NCBI GenBank assembly: GCA_036382775.1
Contig: DASVHD010000021.1
Span: forward strand, 1-64,000
DNA: 64,000 nucleotides
Direction of reading: 5' to 3'
Source: a bacterium
GTDB lineage: Bacteria > Hydrothermota > Tepidihabitantia > SM23-42 > JAOAFX01
The position numbers and the translations under genes are program-made. The notes below the pieces were generated by a model, which did no database searches, had not been told where the DNA came from, and was given only the letters and a program-made list of their open reading frames with translations. Each line of letters opens with the position of its first letter. The first letter of the stretch is position 1. Below are positions 33,139 to 40,559 of this stretch, in pieces.

Positions 33139-36026
33139 GCGAACAAAGCGCTGTGCAAAATCCATTAATAAAATACGTCTCTGAAAAGGAGATTGGTTGG
33201 GAATATGTAAACCGTGATCAAGCGGTAGAGCTTCGCCGCGGTGAAACAGGTCTTTTATTCTACGATATGCTTAAGGAACAGCTTGTAAAACTTAATCCCG
33301 GCATTGTGGATGAAGCAAAGGCGGAGGGTATCATCAAGGAATTGGAGAACGTCCGTTCAAGCATTGAGGGTAACAGCGACGTTTTACGATACTTGAAAGG
33401 TGAGAAAAGCGTTTATCATGAGCGTGAGAAGCGCGAGGTCAATATCAAGCTGATTGATTTTAATTTTAAGAATATCGCGAATAACAGATTCCACGTTACC
33501 GATGAGTGGCAGTATACCAATGGCACTTACAGAAACCGGAGTGATGTAATCCTGCTTATTAACGGAATTCCGGTGATTATCGTAGAGACAAAAGGCGCAC
33601 ATAAAAAAGAAGGTATTGCCGAAGGAGTTGACCAAATTCGCCGGTATCACCGCGAAACGCCTGAGTTTATGACGCACAATCAGATTTTTGACGTTACACA
33701 TATGCTTGATTTTTACTATGGGGTGACGTGGAATTTAGATCGAAAAGGGCTTTTTAACTGGAAGGATGTTGAAAAGGGCAATTTTGAGAAGAAGGTTAAA
33801 ACGTTTTTTAACCGGGATAGAATTTTAAAATTTATCAAGGATTACATTATCTTTTTCCGTAAGGATGACGTTCTTTTTAAGATTATCTTGCGCCAGCACC
33901 AGACCCGGGCGGTAGAGAAGGTTATTGAACGAGCGAAGGATAAGGTAAAACGAACCGGTCTTATCTGGCACACCCAAGGTTCGGGAAAAACCTTTACCAT
34001 GATTGTGGCGGGTGAGAAGATTTTGAAAGAGCCGCTTTTTGAAAAGCCTACCGTTATTATGCTGGTTGATCGCAACGAGCTTGAGAGCCAGCTTTTCCGC
34101 AACCTTGATGCCTATGGGTTTAAAGATGGCGAAGGCATGGAGATTGCTGATTCCAAGAAGGATTTGGAAAAACTTCTTGCCTCAAATTATCGCGGGCTTA
34201 TTGTTTCCATGATTCATAAGTTTGAGCACATGAAAAAAGACATTAATAAGCGCGACAATATTTTCGTTCTAATTGACGAAGCCCACAGAACAACAAGCAG
34301 CGATTTGGGAAATTACTTAGTGGCCGCGCTTCCTAATGCGACCTATTTCGGATTTACCGGTACTCCCATTGACAAAATTCTTTACGGCAGGGGAACGTTC
34401 AAGGTATTTGGCAAAGACGATGAGAAGGGATATCTTGATAAATACACGATCGCTGAATCCATAGAAGACGGCACGACCGTGCCTTTGCATTATGCGCTTG
34501 CCCCAAGCGAGATTCGCGTGCCTCAGGATATGCTGGAGAAAGAATTTTACGCGCTTATGGAACAAGAAGGCGTAACTGACATTGATGAACTCAATAAACT
34601 GCTTGAGCGCTCGGTGAACTTACGAAATTTTCTCAAGTCCGATGAACGAGTGCAAAAAGTAGCTGAATTTGTTGCCAAGCATTATCGTGAAAATGTCGAG
34701 CCTATGGGTTATAAGGCTTTTCTTGTGGCTGTGGATCGCGAGGCGTGCGCGCTATACAAGAAAGAGCTTGATAAACATTTGCCTTCGGAATATTCCACCG
34801 TTGTTTATTCAAAAGGCCATAACGATACAGACATGCTTACGCAACATTATTTAACCGAAGATGAAGAAAAACGGCTTAAGGGTAAGATCTTCCCGAAGAA
34901 AGAAACACTTCCCAAAATTCTTATTGTGACGGATAAGCTTTTGACTGGCTACGACGCGCCCATTCTTTATTGTATGTACCTTGATAAGCCGATGAAGGAT
35001 CACACACTATTGCAGGCAATCGCCCGGGTTAACAGGCCGTATGAGGATGATGAAGGATTGAAAAAGCCGTCCGGGTTTGTTCTCGATTTTGTGGGGATAT
35101 TCGAAAAGCTTGAGAAGGCATTGGCGTTTGATTCGGATGTGATCGGAAGCGTCATTCAGAATATCGGCGTGTTAAAGGAAGCTTTTATTTCAATTATTAT
35201 CAATAACGCCAAAGAATACGAGCGGTTTATTCAAGGCAGGATGGATGACAAAGTGATTGAGCAAGCGGTTGAGTATTTTACGGATAAAGACAAGCGTGAG
35301 GTCTTTTATAAGTTCTACAAACAGCTTGAGATGTTATATGAGATCATTTCGCCTGATAAAGACCTCAGGGATTATATGGATAAGTATCTGAAGCTATCAT
35401 CCTTATATACGATTATCCGTAATGCTTTTTCCAAGAGGGTTGTGGTGGATAAGGAGCTCATGCGAAAAACTCAGATGCTTGTTCGTAAAGCGGTTGAGAA
35501 TTATGACATACCTAAGCCGTATAAGATTTATGAGATTAAGGAAGACACATTGCAGGCATTAAAAAAGGACGATGATTCGGATAACACAAAAGTTATTAAC
35601 TTACGAAAGAGTATTGAGAAGTTTGTGTTGGATAACGAGGATTCGCTTCCTTATCTGATTTCCATCGGTGAGCGGGCTGAGGTGGTTGTCGAGTTGTATG
35701 ACGACCGTCAAATCTCGACGCAGGAAGCTTTATCTCGGCTTGAGAAGGTTATCGAAGAGATTAACCAAGCTAAAAAAGAACAGGCTGAGAAAAATTTTGA
35801 CGCTCAGAAATTCACCGTATATTGGATCCTTAAAAAAGATGAGATAGAAAATGCTGATGGGTTAGCGGTGCAAATTGATGGCGCGTTTAGCCAAAACCCT
35901 CACTGGCGGGAGAACGCGAAAGAGGCGCGGGAATTGACTGCGAGTTTATATAAGATTCTTCTCAAGACGATAGATAAAGATAAGGCAGTCGGGCTTGTGG
36001 ATAAGATATTGAAAATCGGGAGATAG
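33135..36026 (+). CDS. hsdR: Type I restriction endonuclease subunit R
   Basis: The product is 963 aa. The N-terminal PD-(D/E)XK nuclease domain has RSDVILLINGIPVIIVETKG (D...E-x-K near residues 133-154). The SF2 translocase core carries Walker A WHTQGSGKTFTMI (~278-290), Walker B/DEAH VLIDEAHR (~380), FGFTGTPI (motif III), then VTDKLLTGYDAP and LLQAIARVNRPY (motif VI). A C-terminal helical domain that docks on M2S runs from about residue 650. It is full length and intact, so the restriction complex should be functional. The protein translocates DNA and cuts at a distance from the recognition site. Confidence 0.96.
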   Translation: MSEQSAVQNPLIKYVSEKEIGWEYVNRDQAVELRRGETGLLFYDMLKEQLVKLNPGIVDEAKAEGIIKELENVRSSIEGNSDVLRYLKGEKSVYHEREKREVNIKLIDFNFKNIANNRFHVTDEWQYTNGTYRNRSDVILLINGIPVIIVETKGAHKKEGIAEGVDQIRRYHRETPEFMTHNQIFDVTHMLDFYYGVTWNLDRKGLFNWKDVEKGNFEKKVKTFFNRDRILKFIKDYIIFFRKDDVLFKIILRQHQTRAVEKVIERAKDKVKRTGLIWHTQGSGKTFTMIVAGEKILKEPLFEKPTVIMLVDRNELESQLFRNLDAYGFKDGEGMEIADSKKDLEKLLASNYRGLIVSMIHKFEHMKKDINKRDNIFVLIDEAHRTTSSDLGNYLVAALPNATYFGFTGTPIDKILYGRGTFKVFGKDDEKGYLDKYTIAESIEDGTTVPLHYALAPSEIRVPQDMLEKEFYALMEQEGVTDIDELNKLLERSVNLRNFLKSDERVQKVAEFVAKHYRENVEPMGYKAFLVAVDREACALYKKELDKHLPSEYSTVVYSKGHNDTDMLTQHYLTEDEEKRLKGKIFPKKETLPKILIVTDKLLTGYDAPILYCMYLDKPMKDHTLLQAIARVNRPYEDDEGLKKPSGFVLDFVGIFEKLEKALAFDSDVIGSVIQNIGVLKEAFISIIINNAKEYERFIQGRMDDKVIEQAVEYFTDKDKREVFYKFYKQLEMLYEIISPDKDLRDYMDKYLKLSSLYTIIRNAFSKRVVVDKELMRKTQMLVRKAVENYDIPKPYKIYEIKEDTLQALKKDDDSDNTKVINLRKSIEKFVLDNEDSLPYLISIGERAEVVVELYDDRQISTQEALSRLEKVIEEINQAKKEQAEKNFDAQKFTVYWILKKDEIENADGLAVQIDGAFSQNPHWRENAKEARELTASLYKILLKTIDKDKAVGLVDKILKIGR

Positions 36027-36044
36027 CCGATGTCCGGTGTTTTG

Positions 36045-36148
36045 ACCCCGTTAGAGAAATTTATAAATAACAAAGGTCAACATGATGTTAAATAAGAACG
36101 CTAATTATACCAAAAACCCAGTTAATCGAGATTGTTCTCTAACGGGGT
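36045..36148. repeat. Inverted repeat flanking the start of the YgjP-like gene
   Basis: ACCCCGTTAGAGAA (36045-36058) and its exact complement (36135-36148) enclose 76 bp that include the annotated start of the next gene. It could be the two ends of a degraded palindromic element or an attenuating hairpin in the mRNA. Confidence 0.75.
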
Positions 36149-36462
36149 TGATGAATAATAGCAAGATTGAGGCAAAGGAGCTTAAATCCATTGTGTGGGA
36201 TTGGGCGATTAAGCTTAAGGTTACACCCAAAGAAATACATTTAAGGCCGATGAAGACAAAATGGGCATCCCTTTCGGGAAGCGGCCGTCTTACATTTAAT
36301 TCTGAGCTTCTTGAGAAGCGCAGGAATTTGATAGATTACGTTGTGTTACATGAACTTCTTCATATAAAAGTGCCGAATCATGGCAAGTTGTTTAAGAGTC
36401 TTATGTTCGCGTTTTTGCCTGATTGGGAGAAGTGTAGTAATCAGTTAAAAGAGCCATTATGA
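36082..36462 (+). CDS. YgjP-like (M48/DUF45) zinc metallopeptidase
   Basis: The product is 126 aa. The zinc site is YVVLHELLHIKVPNHGKLF: HExxH at about residues 93-97, with the third ligand His in N-H-G-K-L-F, as in YgjP/DUF45 proteins. W-A-S-L-S-G-S-G-R-L-T-F-N upstream is the family's second signature. These small peptidase-like proteins frequently follow hsdR, and their role there is unknown. AAAGG lies 5 nt before the ATG at 36082, but the first 23 residues are encoded within an inverted repeat; an ATG at 36151 gives a more family-like start. It overlaps radC by 4 nt. Confidence 0.85.
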   Translation: MMLNKNANYTKNPVNRDCSLTGLMNNSKIEAKELKSIVWDWAIKLKVTPKEIHLRPMKTKWASLSGSGRLTFNSELLEKRRNLIDYVVLHELLHIKVPNHGKLFKSLMFAFLPDWEKCSNQLKEPL

Positions 36463-37148
36463 TTGAAACGAAAAAGCCAAGTTATATTGGGCATCGCCAA
36501 AGAATAAAGGAAAAATACGAAAAATCGGGGATAGATGGCTGGCTGGATTATGAAGTGCTGGAATTAGCTTTGTCTTACGCAATTCCCCGTAAGGATACAA
36601 AATCTATCGCCAAAGAATTGTTATCACGTTTTAAGACTATTAATGGCGTGCTGAACGCTGATCAAAAAAACCTTACGCCTATTTCAGGTATTTCAACACA
36701 CACCGCATTGTTTCTAAGTTTTCTGAAGGATGTCGCGATCCTTTACGCGAAGAACGGATTACATAACAGAGATTTACTTGCATCGCCGCAGGTCGTCTAC
36801 GATTATTTGAAAGTGTCTTTAAAAGGTGCGGTGAATGAGGAGTTCAAAATACTTTTTTTAGACAACATGAATCAGTTAATTATTGTCGAGACATTCAAGA
36901 CTGGTACGGTTAATCGATCTGTGGTTTATCCGAGAAGGGTCGTTGAGAGAGCGCTCTACAACCATGCGGTAGGCGTAATTATCGCGCATAATCATCCATC
37001 GGGATCATTACAGCCTTCGCAGGATGATCGGAAGATAACCAAAGCCATAAAAGAAGCGCTTAAGACAGTGGATATTACTTTGCTGGATCATATTATCATT
37101 GGGAATAACGACTATTATAGTTTTAGAAATAATGATGTTGATGTTTAA
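36459..37148 (+). CDS. radC: RadC-family JAB/MPN-domain protein
   Basis: The product is 229 aa. An N-terminal helix-hairpin-helix region (GIDGWLDYEVLELALSYAIP, LTPISGIS) precedes the JAB domain: V-Y-D-Y-L-K, LFLDNMNQLI, and the JAMM metal site AHNHPSGSLQPSQDD near residues 176-190, then I-T-L-L-D-H-I-I-I-G. The name RadC is historical. The family's biochemical role is unsettled, and members are common in mobile and anti-restriction regions. Translational overlap with the YgjP-like gene makes it the last intact member of this operon. Confidence 0.92.
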   Translation: MIETKKPSYIGHRQRIKEKYEKSGIDGWLDYEVLELALSYAIPRKDTKSIAKELLSRFKTINGVLNADQKNLTPISGISTHTALFLSFLKDVAILYAKNGLHNRDLLASPQVVYDYLKVSLKGAVNEEFKILFLDNMNQLIIVETFKTGTVNRSVVYPRRVVERALYNHAVGVIIAHNHPSGSLQPSQDDRKITKAIKEALKTVDITLLDHIIIGNNDYYSFRNNDVDV

Positions 37149-37171
37149 TTACAAAGTACACGAGTTAAATT

Positions 37172-37399
37172 ATGAAAAGATATAAAATCTTTATCAGTAT
37201 GCTGTATGAAAGGACAGCTCTATCCAAGCTTCCGGAAGAAACCATTAAAATGCAGTTAAAGGAGTTGCGCGAGCAGGACAAAATGACGCCAGAAATGGTA
37301 TTTAAGGATCCGTATGTGCTGGATTTTTTTAGGAATCCAGATACCATTTTCACGGGAAATAATGGATTCCGTGTCAAGCACGGAATGACAGAAATATAA
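37172..37399 (+). pseudogene. Fragment of a second YhcG/DUF1016 gene
   Basis: The open stretch encodes 75 aa. Residues ~9-53 (MLYERTALSKLPEETIKMQL, MTPEMVFKDPYVLDF) align with the internal DUF1016 segment of the intact YhcG-type protein here (YYERLLVSKN..SPEEQIKDPYVLEFLGL), although the residues differ enough to be another subfamily. Both the N-terminal domain and the whole nuclease domain are missing. The last ~20 codons come from a palindromic repeat (ATTCCGTG..CACGGAAT at 37366-37386), so the gene appears truncated by that element. Confidence 0.75.
37366..37386. repeat. ATTCCGTG-TCAAG-CACGGAAT palindromic repeat
   Basis: Eight-bp arms flank TCAAG, followed by GACA. A sister element with the same loop (ATTCCGGA-TCAAG-TCCGGAAT) lies at 61439-61459. 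This type is widespread in environmental bacterial genomes. Confidence 0.75.
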
Positions 37400-37412
37400 T
37401 AGGAATGACAAG

Positions 37413-38486
37413 ATGATAATGAAAATCGAAGATAGTGAAGAATTTTATAAAAAGATTATCGAAACCTTAAACAACGGTCGGATCATCGCCATTCCCACGG
37501 ATACGGTCTATGGGCTCGCGGTCAGCGCCAGTGACGCCGCTGCCGTATCGAAACTGCAGGACCTGAAAAAAAGGGAATCCAAACCGTTCACCATTTTTGT
37601 TTCCAAAAGCATTATCAATACGTACGCGGTCGTGGTCAAAAAGAAGATCATTGACTACTTTCTGCCGGGACCGGTCACGGTGATTTTACGGAAAAGTGAG
37701 GAGCTGGCGCTGCCGGGGATAGGGGAAAAGATCGGCATACGGATACCGCAGACCGAATTTGTGCTGAGACTGCTCAATGTATTTCAAAAGCCCCTGGCCG
37801 TGACCAGCGCTAATGTAGCCGGAGATGAGCCGCTGCGGACCGCGTCCGAGATCGTAGCACGTTTCCCAGACCTGGGCATTGTGGTCGACGCCGGGGAAAT
37901 CGGTACAACGGCTTCGACCGTGCTCGATCTAACGACCACGCCCCTGACCGTGTTGAGAAAAGGCAAGATTCCGATCCTGGAAGTTGAAAAGATCTATGGC
38001 CGGCGTGTACGCATGGGACCGGGACTGAAGGTCAACGTGCTGTTCGTCTGCACCGGTAATTCATGCCGGAGCCCGATGGCGGAAGCGTTATTAAGGACCA
38101 TGATCGATCCCCGGCATGCGGAAGTCAGATCTGCGGGTACGAACACCGTTGCTGGCCAGCCGGCGTCGGCATTCGCGCAGCAGATCGCGGCCGAGTTCAA
38201 GGGCTCCCTGGGCCCGCATCAGAGCCGGGAATTAAGTCCGGATCTGATCCAGTGGGCTGACCTGATCCTGGTCATGCAGTATAAACATTACCAGGCGGTC
38301 ACCGAATTCGCGCCTGATGCCGTGGCCAAGACTTTCCTGCTTAAGGAATACAAACATCGTTCCAGGAATAACGAAGTCAGCGATCCGATCGGGAAGGACA
38401 TCGATGCGTACCGCGACACGGCGCTGGACATGTATCCATCCCTGAAGATCCTGGCAAGGGATATCGAGAAGAGGTACTTGAAATGA
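37413..38486 (+). CDS. Fusion of TsaC/Sua5-YrdC and low-molecular-weight (YwlE-like) phosphatase domains
   Basis: The product is 357 aa. Residues ~1-195 are a YrdC domain (GRIIAIPTDTVYGLAVSA, KKRESKPFTIFV, FLPGPVTVIL, IGIRIP, PLAVTSANVAG), which makes threonylcarbamoyl-AMP for tRNA t6A37. Residues ~207-357 are a low-molecular-weight phosphatase: VLFVCTGNSCRSPMAEALL (C-x5-R loop), VRSAGT, and the general-acid Asp in V-S-D-P-I-G. L-L-K-E-Y and DPIGKDIDAY resemble YwlE protein-arginine phosphatase, which is encoded near the TsaC gene ywlC in Bacillus. No frameshift or stop separates the halves. An ATG at 37419 is an alternative start. Confidence 0.92.
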   Translation: MIMKIEDSEEFYKKIIETLNNGRIIAIPTDTVYGLAVSASDAAAVSKLQDLKKRESKPFTIFVSKSIINTYAVVVKKKIIDYFLPGPVTVILRKSEELALPGIGEKIGIRIPQTEFVLRLLNVFQKPLAVTSANVAGDEPLRTASEIVARFPDLGIVVDAGEIGTTASTVLDLTTTPLTVLRKGKIPILEVEKIYGRRVRMGPGLKVNVLFVCTGNSCRSPMAEALLRTMIDPRHAEVRSAGTNTVAGQPASAFAQQIAAEFKGSLGPHQSRELSPDLIQWADLILVMQYKHYQAVTEFAPDAVAKTFLLKEYKHRSRNNEVSDPIGKDIDAYRDTALDMYPSLKILARDIEKRYLK

Positions 38487-38487
38487 T

Positions 38488-38602
38488 AAATTCTAAATAC
38501 GAAGCACTAAACTCTAAACAAATCCAAAATCTTAAATCCAAATGTTCCAAACCAAGTTTCGGATTTTGGTCATTGGGATTTAGGGTTTGCATATAACGGA
38601 GT
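38488..38602. repeat. Degenerate AAATCC/GGATTT palindromic spacer
   Basis: The left side repeats CTAAAC, AAATCC and AAATC words; the right side carries their complements (CGGATTTTGG, TGGGATTTAGGGTTT). It fills the gap between the TsaC fusion and thyX, and belongs to a class of imperfect intergenic palindromes seen in many uncultured bacteria. Confidence 0.6.
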
Positions 38603-38611
38603 TTATATACC

Positions 38612-40132
38612 ATGAAGGTCATTCTCGCCGGTTATAATCTTGACGCCCAGACAATAAAAGAGTTGAGCCGGGGTAAGAAAAAGTTACCCCTGACGCCGGA
38701 GACGATCTCCGCGGCATACGCGCGGATAAGCCGGAGCCCGAAGTCCGTACCGGATCTGCGCGATGAGGCGCGGCATGAAGTCGCACGGGCGCGTCGGTCT
38801 AACCGGCGGATAATTTTTGAAATGTCCCATCATTCGGTCGCCGAACACGCGGTGTTCAACTTTGATATCATCGGCATATCGCGGTACGCGGTCGAGGAAC
38901 TGGAAAAATTCCGTTTGTGCTCTTACACGGAGAAATCACAGCGGTACGTGACCCTTAAAGGCGACTATGTGATCCCCGCAGAACTGACCGACCCGCAGGT
39001 GGTCAGTGTTTACAAAAGGATGATCAAGTCACAGAACGATTGCTATCAGGAACTCTATCAAAAGCTTAAGCTATGGAACTTCGTCAAGCACGCATCTATG
39101 GCGCGGCGCCAGGAATGCCATCGCACACTCGAGAACTGGGCAAAGGAAGACGCGCGGTATGTCCTGTCGCTCGCCACCCAGGCTCAGCTGGGCACGACCA
39201 TCAATGCCCGCAACCTGGAGCTGATGATCCGGCGGTTCGCATCGCACCGGCTGGCCGAACTGCGCGGGCTCGGCGAAAAGTTGTTCAAACCCGCAAAAGC
39301 CATCGCGCCTTCGATCATATTGTTCTACCAGGCCAACGACTACGACCGCAAGACCTATCAGGAGCTTGCCGAATATGCAGACAAAATTTGGGGATATGGG
39401 GATAATAAAGAACGGGGATTGGTGGATGGGGGGATAAGGGGATATAAAGATAAAGAAGTGAAACTGGTGAGCTGCACGCCACAGGGTGATGAGAAAATAC
39501 TGGCCGCTCTGCTCTTCAGGGTGAACAGGCGCAGCTATGCAGACTGCCTGGTGAAAGTGAAGAAAATGAGCACTGAGAGAAAATTTGAAGTGCTAAAGCA
39601 GGCATGCCGATACATGGAGCTCTATGATACGACGCCGCGGGAATTTGAATTCGCCGGCCTGACATACGAGCTAATAGTTTCGGCCGGCTGCTTTGGCCAG
39701 CTGAAGCGCCACCGGCTGGCTTCTATGGTAACCCTGGATTACGATCCTGATCTCGGGGTGACCGTGCCTGTATCGGTCGTTGAGATCAAAGCGCAGCGGA
39801 GATTTATGGAAATTATCGACCAGACCGAATCCGTGTACGGCAAGATCGAAAAAAAATACCCGGGCATCGGCCCCTATATTCTGACCAACGCGCACCGCAA
39901 GCGCGTCCTGGTGACGATGAACCTGCGGGAACTATATCACATGTCGCGCCTGCGACAAGACCCGACCGCCCAATGGGATATCAGGAATATCACGCGGCAG
40001 ATGGTCATGCTGGCGCAGCGCCGTATGCCTGTGACCGGATCCTTGCTCTGCGGGAAGACCGACTACCCGTCGGTCTACAAGGGGATCTTTGGGAAATATC
40101 CGAAAATAAAAGAAGTGCCGCCGGTCCAGTAA
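38612..40132 (+). CDS. thyX: Double-domain flavin-dependent thymidylate synthase
   Basis: The product is 506 aa, about twice the usual ThyX. The N-terminal half has H-H-S-V-A-E-H-A-V-F-N-F and KFRLCSYTEKSQRYV, a variant of the ThyX signature R-H-R-x(7)-S-x-R-Y. The C-terminal half has FGQLKRHRLASMVTLDY and LYHMSRLRQDPTAQWDIR, a second ThyX-like domain. It would make dTMP from dUMP with FAD and methylene-folate in the cytosol; the tandem form may act as a pseudo-tetramer. A glycine-rich stretch near residues 260-281 comes from a G-rich repetitive insert in the DNA (39388-39450). The GGAG ribosome site is ~10 nt before the ATG. Confidence 0.88.
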   Translation: MKVILAGYNLDAQTIKELSRGKKKLPLTPETISAAYARISRSPKSVPDLRDEARHEVARARRSNRRIIFEMSHHSVAEHAVFNFDIIGISRYAVEELEKFRLCSYTEKSQRYVTLKGDYVIPAELTDPQVVSVYKRMIKSQNDCYQELYQKLKLWNFVKHASMARRQECHRTLENWAKEDARYVLSLATQAQLGTTINARNLELMIRRFASHRLAELRGLGEKLFKPAKAIAPSIILFYQANDYDRKTYQELAEYADKIWGYGDNKERGLVDGGIRGYKDKEVKLVSCTPQGDEKILAALLFRVNRRSYADCLVKVKKMSTERKFEVLKQACRYMELYDTTPREFEFAGLTYELIVSAGCFGQLKRHRLASMVTLDYDPDLGVTVPVSVVEIKAQRRFMEIIDQTESVYGKIEKKYPGIGPYILTNAHRKRVLVTMNLRELYHMSRLRQDPTAQWDIRNITRQMVMLAQRRMPVTGSLLCGKTDYPSVYKGIFGKYPKIKEVPPVQ

Positions 40133-40476
40133 GAACATCTGCACCCATGGATTCATGGAAATTTCTTTACAAACAAAATACTGAAATTTCATACGAAGAA
40201 ACCAAGAACATACCCCATGGGTTGTCTTTTGTAGTAAACTGACATTGGGACAAATGCAATTTATTAATGAAAGAGTTACTATTGAATGTTGCGACAAATT
40301 TAAATAATGCGACATTTTGACGCATATTATAGTCAATCTATTTTAGTTATTCCTTGAAATATCAGTATGTTAATCTGGTACGAATTTTGCTTAATAAATT
40401 CTTATAAAAAATTAATGATGAGTAGACAAATGGGATCACCCATTTGCGGCAAGTACAAAGTGAGAGAAGTAGATCC
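40133..40476. other. Gene-free stretch after thyX
   Basis: No convincing ORF is present. The only structure is an 8-bp hairpin, CAAATGGG-ATCA-CCCATTTG (40427-40446), just upstream of the next promoter. It could be an operator or a weak terminator; there is no T-run. Confidence 0.5.
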
Positions 40477-40505
40477 TTGACTTATGGATAATTGTACAAT
40501 ATAAT
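40477..40505 (+). promoter_or_regulatory. Promoter of the secreted metalloprotease-like gene
   Basis: TTGACT (40477-40482), a 17-nt spacer and TATAAT (40500-40505). The leader contains AAGGAGG about 6 nt before the ATG at 40560. It is the only clear promoter here with a 17-nt spacer. Confidence 0.75.
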
Positions 40506-40559
40506 GAAGTGGTATTTACATTGTAAACGGGATAATCCCGAAAAAAACAAGGAGGAAAA

